Below, in pieces: positions 50,699-59,794 of a stretch of DNA of 64,000 nucleotides (position 1 is its first letter; each line of letters opens with the position of its first letter). The notes under the pieces were generated by a model, which was not told the DNA's origin, made no database searches, and saw only the letters and a list, made by a program, of their open reading frames with translations. The translations under genes and the position numbers were made by a program. Source of the stretch: Betaproteobacteria bacterium (lineage in GTDB: Bacteria > Pseudomonadota > Gammaproteobacteria > Burkholderiales > Rhodocyclaceae); assembly GCA_020621865.1 (NCBI GenBank), contig JAHRYW010000006.1, forward strand, positions 62,001 to 126,000. The letters are read 5' to 3'.

Positions 50699-51172
50699 AT
50701 GTCCCGCTTCGACAACGTCTACGAATACGACAACAACCTCAACGGCGCCGGTCTCCGCATCGGCATCGTGATGAGCCGCTTCAACCTGCCCGTCTGCGAA
50801 GGCCTGCTCTCCGCCTGCGTCGATGAACTGAAGCGCCTTGGCGTCGCCGACGGCGACATGGCCATCGCCACCTGCCCGGGCGCGCTGGAAATCCCGCTGA
50901 TCCTGCAAACCATGGCCAACAGCGGCCGATTCGACGCGCTGGTCGCCCTCGGCGCAGTCATCCGTGGCGAGACCTACCACTTCGAAGTCGTCTCCAACGA
51001 CTCCTGCCGCGCCATCATGGAAGTCCAGCTCGATAACGGCATCCCCATCGCCAACGGCATCCTGACCTGCGAAACCGACGAGCAGGCCGAAGTCCGCATG
51101 CAACCCAAGGGCGCCGACTGCGCCCAGGCCGCCGTTGAAATGGCCAATCTCCAGAAAGCGATCGCCCAATGA
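50699..51172 (+). CDS. ribH: 6,7-dimethyl-8-ribityllumazine synthase
   Basis: A 157-residue subunit of lumazine synthase, which joins the butanone phosphate from RibB to the pyrimidine in riboflavin synthesis. Motifs: [32 protein letters not shown] and the [12 protein letters not shown] stretch. It begins two bases after ribBA and overlaps nusB by 4 nt. Confidence 0.96.
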   Translation: MSRFDNVYEYDNNLNGAGLRIGIVMSRFNLPVCEGLLSACVDELKRLGVADGDMAIATCPGALEIPLILQTMANSGRFDALVALGAVIRGETYHFEVVSNDSCRAIMEVQLDNGIPIANGILTCETDEQAEVRMQPKGADCAQAAVEMANLQKAIAQ

Positions 51173-51657
51173 CCACCTTCCTCAGCGACAGCGAACATCC
51201 GCAGGACGTCAAGGCGCCGCCCAAGTCGGCCCGCCGCCGGGCTCGCGAATTCGTCCTCCAGGGCCTCTACCAGTGGCGCGTCGGCGGTGCCGACGAGGCC
51301 GCCATCGAAGCCTACGCCCCGGAAATGGAAGGCTTCGCCAAGGCCGACCGTGAATTCTTCGTCGGCACGCTGCGCGGCGTCATGGCCCAGCAGGAAAAGC
51401 TGATCGAGCAGATTTCCACCCACATCGACCGTCCGTTCACCGAACTGTCGCCGGTCGAAGCCTGCATCCTGCTGCTCGGCAGCTTCGAAATGCTCAACCA
51501 CGCCGAAACGCCCTACCGCGTGATCATCAACGAAGCCATCGAACTGACCAAGGCCTTCGGCGGCACCGACGGCCACAAGTACGTCAACGGCGTGCTCGAC
51601 AAGATCGCCGGCGTGCTGCGCCCGACCGAGGTCGCCGCCCGCAAGCAGGGCAAGTAA
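51169..51657 (+). CDS. nusB: Transcription antitermination factor NusB
   Basis: A 162-residue helical protein that, with NusE, binds boxA of rRNA leaders. Family signatures: [19 protein letters not shown], the [12 protein letters not shown] segment and [30 protein letters not shown]. It is coupled to ribH by an ATGA overlap, and thiL follows. Confidence 0.96.
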   Translation: MTTFLSDSEHPQDVKAPPKSARRRAREFVLQGLYQWRVGGADEAAIEAYAPEMEGFAKADREFFVGTLRGVMAQQEKLIEQISTHIDRPFTELSPVEACILLLGSFEMLNHAETPYRVIINEAIELTKAFGGTDGHKYVNGVLDKIAGVLRPTEVAARKQGK

Positions 51658-51663
51658 GCACCC

Positions 51664-52653
51664 ATGCCGGGCGAGTTCGCGCTGATCGACAAGTACTTCG
51701 CCCGGCCCACGCCCTCGGCCGTGCTCGGCCCCGGCGACGACTGTGCCCTGCTCCAGCCAACGCCCGGCAAGCAACTGGCGGTGACCACCGACATGCTGGT
51801 CGCCGGCACCCATTTCCTGCCTGACACCAATCCGAAGAACCTCGGCTGGAAGGCACTTGCCGTCAATCTCTCCGACCTCGCCGCAATGGGCGCCCAGCCG
51901 CGCTGGGTAACGCTGGCCGGCGCCATGCCATCGGTCGACGAGGCGTGGATTGCCCAGTTCGCCGAAGGCTTCTTCGCTTGCGCCGCCGAATACGGCGTCG
52001 ATGTGGTCGGTGGCGACACCACCAAGGGCCCGCTCAACCTGTGCATCACCGCCATGGGCGAAGTCGAACCCGGCCAGGCGCTGCGCCGCGACGGCGCCAA
52101 GCCCGGTGATCAGATCTGGGTGTCCGGCCGCCCCGGGCTGGCCAGCCTCGGCCTCGCCCACCTGCAGGGCCGGATCAAGCTGCCCGAACCCTGGCCGCGC
52201 CTGTGCGTCGCCGCCCTCGAAAAGCCGCGCCCGCGCGTCGCCCTCGGCCTGGCGCTGAACGGCATTGCCAGCGCCGCCATCGACGTTTCCGACGGCCTCT
52301 TGGCCGACCTCGGCCACATCGCCGAACGCTCGGCCTGCGCCGCCGCCGTCAAGCTCGTCCAGCTGCCACACCTGAAGGAACTGGCCGGCAGCGGCGAGAC
52401 CTACAACGCCGAGCTCCGCCGCTTTGCCCTCGACTGCCAGCTGGCCGGCGGCGACGACTACGAACTGTGCTTCACCGCCCCCGGCACGCAGAGCCTGGCC
52501 ATCGCCCAGATCGCCGCCCGCCTCGAACTGCCGTTGTGGAACATCGGCGAAATGGTTGCCGGCCCGGCCGGCGAAGTCAGCGTCTTCGACCCCGACGGCA
52601 AGCCAGTCGAATTCGCACGCAAGGGATACGACCATTTTGGCAACCAAGCCTAG
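51664..52653 (+). CDS. thiL: Thiamine-monophosphate kinase
   Basis: A 329-residue enzyme phosphorylating thiamine monophosphate to the diphosphate. Motifs: VLGPGDDCALL, TTDMLVAGTHF, VNLSDLAAMGAQP, VVGGDTTKGP and DVSDGLLADLGHI. It is followed by pgpA, whose TTG start overlaps the thiL end by 17 nt. Confidence 0.95.
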   Translation: MPGEFALIDKYFARPTPSAVLGPGDDCALLQPTPGKQLAVTTDMLVAGTHFLPDTNPKNLGWKALAVNLSDLAAMGAQPRWVTLAGAMPSVDEAWIAQFAEGFFACAAEYGVDVVGGDTTKGPLNLCITAMGEVEPGQALRRDGAKPGDQIWVSGRPGLASLGLAHLQGRIKLPEPWPRLCVAALEKPRPRVALGLALNGIASAAIDVSDGLLADLGHIAERSACAAAVKLVQLPHLKELAGSGETYNAELRRFALDCQLAGGDDYELCFTAPGTQSLAIAQIAARLELPLWNIGEMVAGPAGEVSVFDPDGKPVEFARKGYDHFGNQA

Positions 52654-53122
52654 CCTCAAGATCCTGCTCGCCCACCCGGCGCACTTCTTCGCGCTCGGCT
52701 GCGGCAGCGGCCTGGCGCCCAAGGCGCCCGGCACCTTCGGCACGCTGTTCGCGTGGGCGACCTTCGCGCTGTTCCACGGCTATTTTTCCGATTTCGGCCT
52801 TATTTTCCTGCTGACCGTAGCATTCATCGCCGGCATCTGGTTCATCGACGTCACCGGCCGCGCCCTCGGCGACCCCGACCACGGCAGCATCGTCTGGGAC
52901 GAAATCGTTCCCTTCTGGCTGGTCCTGTTGATGACGCCGGACACCTTCTTCTGGCAACTCACCGCCTTCATGCTGTTCCGCTACTTCGACATCACCAAGC
53001 CGCAGCCGGCCCGCTACTTCGACCAGCACGTCAAGAACGGCTTCGGCGTCATGGCCGACGACCTGGTCGCCGCCGGCTACACCCTGCTCTGCCTCGCCCT
53101 GCTCAAGATCGTTCTGGCCTGA
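52637..53122 (+). CDS. pgpA: Phosphatidylglycerophosphatase A
   Basis: A 161-residue inner-membrane phosphatase that makes phosphatidylglycerol. Family landmarks: GLAPKAPGTFGTLFA, DHGSIVWDEIVPFW, FRYFDITKPQPARYFD and GFGVMADDLVAAGY. The TTG at 52637 is the start that fits family length; it overlaps thiL. Residues 59-63 (LTVAF) within a membrane helix are encoded by a copy of the dispersed repeat. It is last of the riboflavin/thiamine cluster. Confidence 0.94.
   Translation: MATKPSLKILLAHPAHFFALGCGSGLAPKAPGTFGTLFAWATFALFHGYFSDFGLIFLLTVAFIAGIWFIDVTGRALGDPDHGSIVWDEIVPFWLVLLMTPDTFFWQLTAFMLFRYFDITKPQPARYFDQHVKNGFGVMADDLVAAGYTLLCLALLKIVLA
52792..52824 (+). repeat. GACCGTAGCATT repeat, copy 10, inside pgpA
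   Basis: The exact core at 52813-52824 encodes part of a membrane helix (LTVAF). It is preceded by TTTCGGCC, TTATTTTCC and TGCT. Confidence 0.85.
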
Positions 53123-53178
53123 CACACCCGGCCGCGACAGGCATAGAATGAAGGCGTGCCTTACAAGGGAGCCTCATC

Positions 53179-53457
53179 ATGAGCCACAAGCACGCCCACC
53201 TGATGCGCAGCATCTTCCAGGACCCGCCCTCGGCCAACATCCACTGGCGCGAAATCGAATCCCTGCTCAGCCACCTCGGCGCCGAGGTCGAACCCTCGCA
53301 CGGCGCCCGCTTCAAGATCACGCTGAACAAGGTCGAAGCCTTCCTGCACCACCCGCATAACAGCAGCACCTGCAGCAAGACCGACATCAAGGCCATCCGC
53401 GACGTGCTGACCCATGCCGGGGTGACCCTGTCGGCCTACGAGGCCGGCGAAGTCTAA
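53179..53457 (+). CDS. HicA-like protein without a HicB partner
   Basis: A 92-residue protein resembling the HicA toxin fold: HWREIESLLSHLGAEVEPSHGARFKITLN, with the conserved-type Gly/His near GAxVEPSHG, then a HHP-containing loop and a helical end. HicA toxins are mRNA interferases that are normally followed or preceded by hicB. No HicB is present on either side, so it may be an orphan or a domesticated HicA-like protein. The ATG is preceded by AAGGGAG. Confidence 0.6.
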   Translation: MSHKHAHLMRSIFQDPPSANIHWREIESLLSHLGAEVEPSHGARFKITLNKVEAFLHHPHNSSTCSKTDIKAIRDVLTHAGVTLSAYEAGEV

Positions 53458-53480
53458 ACAAACCGGGATTCCTTCCCGAT

Positions 53481-53505
53481 CCGGCAAGGCAAAATGCCTC
53501 GCCGG
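53481..53505. promoter_or_regulatory. Imperfect hairpin between the HicA-like and cupin genes
   Basis: CCGGCAAGGCA and TGCCTCGCCGG pair with one mismatch around a three-base loop. No T run follows, so this may be an attenuator or a processing site rather than a terminator. Confidence 0.35.
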
Positions 53506-53581
53506 CCTCAGGCAAGCTGACCTTGGGCCAGGCATGCCATCCGGGTTCTACTGTCTCCACCCCAAACCCAACGGAGACAAC

Positions 53582-54034
53582 ATGAACCCCTACCGCTTCG
53601 ACGACCGCCACATCGCCTGGCAACCCTTCGGCGACTTCCCCCACTTCGTCTTTTCCATCCTGCAGGTCGACATGCAGCAACGCATCGCCGACGTCATCTT
53701 CAAGTTCGCCGCCCGCCAGCAGATCGTGCTGCACCGCCACAAGGCGCTCAACCACACCTTCGTCATCCAGGGCGAACACTGCATCTACGAAGAAGACGGC
53801 AGCCTGCGCGAAATCCGCCCGGCCGGCAGCCACACCATCTCGCCGGCCAGCCAAACCCCGCACCGCGAAGGCGGCGGCCGCCTCGAAGACGTCATCGTCC
53901 TGTTCAGCATGCGCCCGCAACCCGGCGAACTGCTCTACGAAATCCTCGACGACAACGGCCAGATCGTTGCCGAAGTAACACTGGAGACGCTGAACGACAT
54001 CTTCCAGGCCAATCGCCAGGCGCTCGCCGCGTAA
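53582..54034 (+). CDS. Single-domain cupin protein
   Basis: A 150-residue protein with a cupin core: VLHRHKALNHTFVIQGEH as motif 1 and HTISPASQTPHREGGG as motif 2. The His residues probably hold a metal. It has no DNA-binding or membrane part. The function is unknown; enzymes and anti-sigma-like sensors occur in this fold. The ATG at 53582 has GGAGA upstream. It is the last gene before the compositional break. Confidence 0.75.
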   Translation: MNPYRFDDRHIAWQPFGDFPHFVFSILQVDMQQRIADVIFKFAARQQIVLHRHKALNHTFVIQGEHCIYEEDGSLREIRPAGSHTISPASQTPHREGGGRLEDVIVLFSMRPQPGELLYEILDDNGQIVAEVTLETLNDIFQANRQALAA

Positions 54035-54044
54035 CCAAAAAACA

Positions 54045-54072
54045 AAAAAGCCACCGAGAACGGTGGCTTTTT
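54045..54072 (+). terminator. Intrinsic terminator after the cupin gene
   Basis: AAAAAGCCACCG and CGGTGGCTTTTT form a perfect 12-bp stem with a four-base loop, followed by T. It closes the core gene block right before the accessory island. Confidence 0.93.
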
Positions 54073-54079
54073 CTTGAAT

Positions 54080-54378
54080 CACTGGCGCGCCCGGCGCGCC
54101 CCTGCCTTCGGAGGGCTCCGATCTACGACATATATAGATAGTTATTATTTGGCTTGTATTGTTTAAAATCGTTATTACATTGATTTTTAATAGTTTTTAA
54201 TGGTTTAAAACGAGACCTTTTTAAACCAAATCACTACATTCATTTAGGGACGCATGTCTCATTTGAAATATTTGCTGTAGTATCTCAGCATCAAATTTCC
54301 GCCCCAGACGACTATTGCCCGCAATGCTCTACACAGAGCGTCACGAGATTTCTACGCCGAAAACACCTGCAAGGACGC
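54080..54378. other. Island edge: gene-free, AT-rich leader of the recombinase operon
   Basis: After the cupin terminator there is a short GC-rich patch (GGCGCGCCCGGCGCGCC). About 200 bp of clearly AT-rich DNA follow, up to the first recombinase ATG. I see no ORF here, no tRNA and no duplicated attachment site. The stretch holds the dyad at 54201-54228 and probably the promoter of the recombinase genes. Confidence 0.6.
54201..54228. promoter_or_regulatory. Inverted repeat in the recombinase leader
   Basis: TGGTTTAAAA (54201-54210) and TTTTAAACCA (54219-54228) are perfect 10-bp arms with an 8-base spacer. They sit 150 bp before the recombinase gene. Likely an operator or a recombinase-binding core-type site. 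Confidence 0.45.
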
Positions 54379-56427
54379 ATGAAAAATCGCCTTGAGGAAC
54401 TCGTTGGGCACTTGCAGGCTTTCCACCCCGCCCCCGAACAGACGCTCGTTGCTTTAAGAGTGCCTCCCGCCTGCCACGAGCTCTACGCCGTGGCCAAAGC
54501 ATGTGAACAAGCCCTAACACGTCTGTCCGACCATCGCAACGCGGCCGCGCTGCTCGACGCCCGGGATGTCGTCCGGGGAATTCTGCGATTGCTGCCGCTA
54601 CATGGGGATCTAAGCAGAAACGACTATCGCTCTCTCGACGCCGTACCGGACCTTCTTGATGATGCGTACCGCGCCTTGCCTCAGAATTGCCCGGTCGAGC
54701 CGTGGTGGCACGAGACGCTGCGTGAGGCACTTCTTGTACACTTGTTGCTCTCACCTGATCCCACCACCATTAGCTTATTGGTGAGGGCCCTGCGCCGAGG
54801 ACTCCCAATCTCCCTGGCCCTATACCAACGGCAGAACTCCCCGACAGTCCGGATCCAACTGATGCTGGATTGCCTGACAGCAGAGGGTACTAAATTCGCC
54901 CGAGAAGCACTGGCACTAGCTGACACCGCCGCCCTTCTAAAAACGCTACCTGAACTGCGCTTTGAAGAGCTGCATCCTGACAACTTCGCCGCCCTAGCAA
55001 CCCTCCGTAGCACTCGTGCATTACCAGTTTCGACAGCTAGCCCCCGCGAGCGCCTTTCACGACTTGCCCGCGACATCGGTGTGGCTGCAGTTGCCCAGCG
55101 GCGCGAGTACCACGCCCCAGCCGAGCAACGCATACCATCCGTCGAAATACGTCACGAACTGCTCCGGCGCTCAGAGCGGTGGTCCGAACCCGAACAAATT
55201 GCCCTGCAGGCCACATTGCTGCTCGGGCGGCTGGGCACGCACATTCTCCAGACAAACAATCAGGATTCGCACTGCCATATCGAGCACCATCTGCACGAAG
55301 CATGGATCCGTCGCCACTTACCCGAAGCACCAGAATTCACGCGTCAACTTGAGGGAACTGGTTATGCGCATGTTGGCCGGCAAATCCATATCCCTCTCCC
55401 GAGACGGCTGGGCCACGCACTTGCGGCCCTTGGCACATCAAAAGAGGGCGCTCTGGTGCTACGCAGCCTCGACAAGAAGCTGCGAGACCTGAGCCGAGAC
55501 AGCGGTCAGCCCATTTCAATCCGACGACTCACGCGTGCCTTCGAACACGATCTCGAAAATGAAATGCCTGACGAAGCGCTCGTCACGCTCCTCGGTCTGC
55601 AGGCGCAGGCCCGGCGCGACGCCGGCATCCATTATTTCGCGCCGGACGCAACCGCGCTTATCGAACGGGTCCAAAATGTCATCGAGCGCGTCGTAGCGAA
55701 CTTCGATCTTGAGGCGCTGGATGAAGGATGGTCCTCACCGCCGCCCACGCCCACCCCTTTCCTGGGTTATAGCTACCGTGCGGATATTGGCTCCGTTCGT
55801 GCACTTATCGAAAAACTGCAATCGTCGGCTGAGTTGGGTCGAGGCCGAACCAGTCCGCAGCGCGTCATCCAGGCCTATAACGCCCGCGTTGCACGGCTGA
55901 CGCTGATGTACCTGGCGGGAACAGGCGGCAGGCCAACCGGTTCCGTCCTGCCCTGCCATGCAGATATTTCGCTCGATGATCGAGCCGCGATGGCCTCGGA
56001 AAAGGACGCACTTGGCTACCGGTCCACCCGGCTCGTACCACTGACCACCCGGTTTGTTGCCGAAGTCACCGAGTTCGAGCGCTGGGCTCGCACCAAGCAC
56101 CTGCTACCTCGTAACGCTTCGGCCGATGCCCCACTGGCCATGCTCCATACCGCGGACGAAAGCTATGTAACGCCAACGATCACAGCCCTCAAGGTGAGCA
56201 TCCCGGACTTTGCCGAGCACTGGGTGTGGCCCGACGACATGTTCCGCCACCTGTTTCGCTCGCGCCTGTGGGAGATGGGCTGTCCGAGCAGTTGGCTCAG
56301 ACGTGTCATGGGGCACCATCCCCCTCACGGCGCCACCGATATGCCCTGGCGCGCACGGCCGCAATGGGATGGACTGCACGACTGTACGGATAAGACTGAT
56401 GAGTATCTCGACACCCTCGGGTTTTGA
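54379..56427 (+). CDS. Large tyrosine-recombinase-like protein A
   Basis: 682 residues. The last ~200 resemble a tyrosine recombinase catalytic domain: YLAGTGGRPTGS (box I arginine), SEKDALGYRSTRLVPL (the lysine-bearing beta hairpin), DDMFRHLFRSRLWEMGCPSSWLRRVMGHHP (box II; the first His of the usual HxxRH is replaced, but Arg and the final His are kept) and DEYLDTLGF, with a tyrosine near the end. The N-terminal ~450 residues are helical and unlike typical integrases. The ATG is preceded by AAGGA. Its last 29 nt overlap the next recombinase gene, so the two are translated together and probably act as a heteromer. Confidence 0.7.
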   Translation: MKNRLEELVGHLQAFHPAPEQTLVALRVPPACHELYAVAKACEQALTRLSDHRNAAALLDARDVVRGILRLLPLHGDLSRNDYRSLDAVPDLLDDAYRALPQNCPVEPWWHETLREALLVHLLLSPDPTTISLLVRALRRGLPISLALYQRQNSPTVRIQLMLDCLTAEGTKFAREALALADTAALLKTLPELRFEELHPDNFAALATLRSTRALPVSTASPRERLSRLARDIGVAAVAQRREYHAPAEQRIPSVEIRHELLRRSERWSEPEQIALQATLLLGRLGTHILQTNNQDSHCHIEHHLHEAWIRRHLPEAPEFTRQLEGTGYAHVGRQIHIPLPRRLGHALAALGTSKEGALVLRSLDKKLRDLSRDSGQPISIRRLTRAFEHDLENEMPDEALVTLLGLQAQARRDAGIHYFAPDATALIERVQNVIERVVANFDLEALDEGWSSPPPTPTPFLGYSYRADIGSVRALIEKLQSSAELGRGRTSPQRVIQAYNARVARLTLMYLAGTGGRPTGSVLPCHADISLDDRAAMASEKDALGYRSTRLVPLTTRFVAEVTEFERWARTKHLLPRNASADAPLAMLHTADESYVTPTITALKVSIPDFAEHWVWPDDMFRHLFRSRLWEMGCPSSWLRRVMGHHPPHGATDMPWRARPQWDGLHDCTDKTDEYLDTLGF

Positions 56428-59329
56428 GCCGGTCGACTGGGCCACGCCTTGGCGCGTGGAACGCCCGTCGCGGAACCGCCCCCCCCTAGGTCCTGAGCGG
56501 CACGCGTGGCTGGAACAGCGCCTACTCTTCCAGTCCGCTCGATCGCTGAAGTCGGTTCTTGATCAAATCGATCCAGCGATTGCTCGCAATGAGGCCATCG
56601 CCGCATTCAATGAGGACATAGTCATGAATGCGCTGCTCGATTTCTTCGAACCCACACCGCTCCAGGGTGATACAGCCTCAGGTAAGAGGCGAATGCCGCA
56701 GCACCGGGCACGAGTGTTTCTCGATTACTTCGCGCGGGGCTTCAGGCACTACTGCCAGGCCCATGGTCTTCGCCACCCACGGCTACCGCTGATTCAGGAA
56801 TTCTCGCTCGACGAGGGCTCACTGCAAGCCGGGACATTCAGCGCCCTCCATGAATACCGGCGCTGCGTCCGCAGGTTGATCGAGGAGATCGAACACAGGT
56901 TCATCACACCTGGCGCCCCGAACCTCTCAACAGAGCAGGTCGCCGCCCTGCTGCTGTGCTCGAGCGCGCTGTTCGGCGGACTGGCGCGCAAGGTTTACTG
57001 GCAGGCGTTCCTTACAGCCCTCGCCTCCCCGCTCCAGCGCAGTGGCGATAGCTTTTCATTTCGATTCAATCAGCGTCCGCCCTACCGCTGGATAGCAGAC
57101 CCGGTCACCGAAGCGCTGCTGCGCCGGCTCTGGCAATGGCGGCTATTGCCGCTACCGGAAGGCGCGAAGATTTCCCCTACGCATATTCGGCAATTACTTG
57201 GCCTCGAAATTGCGGCGAAATCTGTCTTGTCGCACCTCGAACACCTCGTCCGTTCGGCCCATGTCCGCCACTTCGCCCCGGATGTAGCTGCTGTTGCGCA
57301 GGGTCGGATTCAAAATACGGCACTTGCGGACGAACCGTGGCTACGCCTGATCTCGGGCACACGTCATGCGGCCCCGCGCGCAACCGTTGCCCTCACCATT
57401 CCGCGCCTCCTACCCACTGCGCAGGCCAACACCCTGCAGCAAGTTGCCCTTCAGACCATCATCGACGACATCGGGCACGCCATTGCCTGGGATCCCCAGG
57501 GACGCCGCCAACAGGGTAACGAGGGGCAGAGCTTGCAAAAGCATTTGTCCGACGCAAAGGTCGCTCTGCGCGCGGCCGAAGGAAAACTCTCGCAACTCTA
57601 TGCCAGAGCCGGTCATCCTGAGGGGCACGGCTCCAGCTTCGCATACGGCCTGCTGTGCTATGCGCGTGACCTGCTAGAACTCGGCGGACTAAAGCTCCGC
57701 AATCTCGCACCGGGCACCATCAGCAACTACGTCAGCATCCTCCGCAACCACCTGACCCCGCTCCACTTCGCGGACCTCGTGACACAAGGCACAGAGGCGC
57801 GTGCCGACGCCTATCGGAAGGACATCCGCCAGCAACAGATCCAGGATCGAACTATCCATCGTACGGCGTTCGAGGGATTCGAGCGATCACTGCTGCGTCA
57901 CATGGATCTGATCGACGAGGTCGACTGGGCGACCATCCCCGGCCGCGCCCGAAACGGGCATCTGCCCAGTGTCGACGCGAATCTGGTCGATACAGCACTC
58001 TACCGCCACGTATTCCGCTCACTTGAGTCCCCGGCAAGGCATTCCCCCCTCGTCGAACTCGCTCGCGCCTTGCTGGTCATCCTCTATCGCTTCGGCCTGC
58101 GAACCGGTGAGGCGGCCGAGGTCACGATCGGCGCGCTCATGCTGCATACCGACGGCCGCGCCAGCCTGCGGGTCACAGCCTCCACCCTCACCAGCCGGAA
58201 GAGTGTCAATGCCTTGCGCTTGGTCGGTCCGATCACGCTGCCCCGAGACGAATATGATTTTCTGGCCAACTACCGAAATCACCGCACCGCGGAGGCCTCC
58301 CACCGCGGCCGCGAGCGAGCGGGGACTTATCTTTTTGCAACCGGTACTGCCAACCGGCTCGAACATGTCGAGCCGGCCCAGGCACTATTGATTGAGGCAC
58401 TGCGTGCGGCATCGGGCGACACCCACCTACGACCCCGTCATTTGCGCCATAGTTTCGTATCTCGAGCCTTTCTCGCCGGACGAAACCCGCTCGAGCCTCT
58501 CGATTCCATCACGCTCGCAGCTGCAGGTGACGAGTGGAGGCGTAGCTTTGCAACGGGACACGCTTCGCCCGATACGGGAATTGTCTCCTACACACATGTC
58601 GTGGAATTTGCCCACCACCATTACACCTGCCAGCTCGTTGGCGACGAAGTGCCCCTTTCATTCCTCTCTCGGGTGGCAGGAAACGACGCGCGCAGCCTGG
58701 AGCGAATGCGACTTCGGCACGGAAATGACAGGGCGGCCGTAATAAAAATCTTCCGGGAATCCCTTCGGCGAAACTTTCCATGCGTGGACACCACGGATAT
58801 GCTGGCCAAACGCATGCCCTATCAGGAGATCAAGCTAGAACAAACCTCCGAGTCGATCAGCAATGACATTCAAAGGCTTAAATGGGAAGACGCTTGGGAG
58901 GTTTACGCGAGTGCCCGCATCGGACTAGCGACCAGTGACATGAGTGAGCATGGGCGACTCATCCGCGAGCGCGTACGCGATCTCGAATTGCGTGAACGAC
59001 TGGGTCACCGCCTACGACGCCGCCCCCAACTCGCTCCTGGAGAAGCAGTGACCGCAGCCGTAATCTGGCAGACTCTGTCCAATGACAGGGAGCTGCAGAC
59101 TCTCATCTGCAAAGCAATAGACTGGCTGCGGCCACGCGGACCAGAAATTCTCATGCCAGCCGCAATTGCCCGCGAGCTTGAAGTCTGCCTCCAACGGAGC
59201 GGATTAACGCGCATTCAGTCGCGCCAGGGAACAGCGCAACGCCGCTGGCTGTCGCTTCCCGACGCGAACGGCAATCTCAGTACAACGTGGCTAGAGCTCC
59301 TCGCATTTCTGTATGCGGGGCGCCCTTGA
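56399..59329 (+). CDS. Very large tyrosine recombinase B
   Basis: 976 residues, about three times the size of a phage integrase. The catalytic residues lie around residues 560-750: YRFGLRTGEAAEV (catalytic Arg), RPRHLRHSFVSRAFL (HxxRH complete), ATGHASPDTGIVSYTHV (His/Tyr box with the nucleophile Tyr). About 200 residues follow the catalytic part, and the N-terminal ~500 residues are unlike known integrases except for a possible SAM-like core-binding segment before the catalytic domain. The ATG at 56399 overlaps gene A. The pair recalls multi-recombinase elements such as Tn554 or RIT, but the sizes and order differ. Confidence 0.75.
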   Translation: MSISTPSGFEPVDWATPWRVERPSRNRPPLGPERHAWLEQRLLFQSARSLKSVLDQIDPAIARNEAIAAFNEDIVMNALLDFFEPTPLQGDTASGKRRMPQHRARVFLDYFARGFRHYCQAHGLRHPRLPLIQEFSLDEGSLQAGTFSALHEYRRCVRRLIEEIEHRFITPGAPNLSTEQVAALLLCSSALFGGLARKVYWQAFLTALASPLQRSGDSFSFRFNQRPPYRWIADPVTEALLRRLWQWRLLPLPEGAKISPTHIRQLLGLEIAAKSVLSHLEHLVRSAHVRHFAPDVAAVAQGRIQNTALADEPWLRLISGTRHAAPRATVALTIPRLLPTAQANTLQQVALQTIIDDIGHAIAWDPQGRRQQGNEGQSLQKHLSDAKVALRAAEGKLSQLYARAGHPEGHGSSFAYGLLCYARDLLELGGLKLRNLAPGTISNYVSILRNHLTPLHFADLVTQGTEARADAYRKDIRQQQIQDRTIHRTAFEGFERSLLRHMDLIDEVDWATIPGRARNGHLPSVDANLVDTALYRHVFRSLESPARHSPLVELARALLVILYRFGLRTGEAAEVTIGALMLHTDGRASLRVTASTLTSRKSVNALRLVGPITLPRDEYDFLANYRNHRTAEASHRGRERAGTYLFATGTANRLEHVEPAQALLIEALRAASGDTHLRPRHLRHSFVSRAFLAGRNPLEPLDSITLAAAGDEWRRSFATGHASPDTGIVSYTHVVEFAHHHYTCQLVGDEVPLSFLSRVAGNDARSLERMRLRHGNDRAAVIKIFRESLRRNFPCVDTTDMLAKRMPYQEIKLEQTSESISNDIQRLKWEDAWEVYASARIGLATSDMSEHGRLIRERVRDLELRERLGHRLRRRPQLAPGEAVTAAVIWQTLSNDRELQTLICKAIDWLRPRGPEILMPAAIARELEVCLQRSGLTRIQSRQGTAQRRWLSLPDANGNLSTTWLELLAFLYAGRP

Positions 59330-59657
59330 ACAGAGGTGCGGCACCCCAATCAATCAAGTTGACCTCTGCAAAGGGATTTGGCATATTCGCAAACAGCTAG
59401 CTGGCGCCCTGAAGTTGCGAGCCTACGGCCCGTCGGGCCTCAAATAGCGCGTCCCACGCACTCTTAATGTTAAGCCGCGACAATTCCCGGTCTTAGCTTT
59501 TACCCAATTTGCCGCTCTGCGAATGCAGAATTGCGTCCCATTGACATGCGGCATATCGGCCGCCCGTTGCCCAAGCCGGCAATGATTTAATCGCCCCCCC
59601 CACGTCCAAAAATCACGTCCGGCGCTTGTTATGTCCAGACGTCCATAACCCTCCAAA

Positions 59658-59677
59658 GTCGCGTGCTAGCACGCGAC
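59658..59677. repeat. Perfect 20-bp palindrome
   Basis: GTCGCGTGCTAGCACGCGAC reads the same on both strands with no spacer. It lies about 330 bp after recombinase B and 118 bp before the next ORF. Confidence 0.85.
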
Positions 59678-59705
59678 GCCCCCCACCGCGCCTTCGCTCC
59701 ACCAG

Positions 59706-59745
59706 AGCGCTCGCCGGCCAACAAGCCCCCTGTTGGCCGGGCGCT
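59706..59745. repeat. Strong bulged inverted repeat before the 236-residue ORF
   Basis: AGCGC-TCG-CCGGCCAACA (59706-59723) pairs with TGTTGGCCGG-GCGCT (59731-59745), with a three-base bulge and a seven-base loop. There is no T run, so it is not a simple terminator. Confidence 0.8.
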
Positions 59746-59794
59746 GCAATCCACGCAGCATCGCGCCGACGCGTCCAATCCGCGTGGAGGAAGC

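Larger units (their letters stand above)
59330..59794. other. Gene-free interval with dyads downstream of the recombinases
   Basis: No credible ORF lies here. The stretch contains a 20-bp perfect palindrome and a 15-bp-arm bulged hairpin (see separate entries) and ends in a strong ribosome-binding site for the next ORF. It is a good place for a recombination site or for regulation. Confidence 0.6.

Noticed and set aside
54080-54378. Attachment-site duplication or tRNA at the island edge
   Set aside because: I could not find a tRNA gene or a direct repeat that recurs elsewhere in the window; the other end may lie outside it.
59423-59656. Minus-strand frame in the gap after recombinase B
   Set aside because: It has no ribosome-binding site and contains no recognisable feature; the gap is better read as non-coding with dyads.
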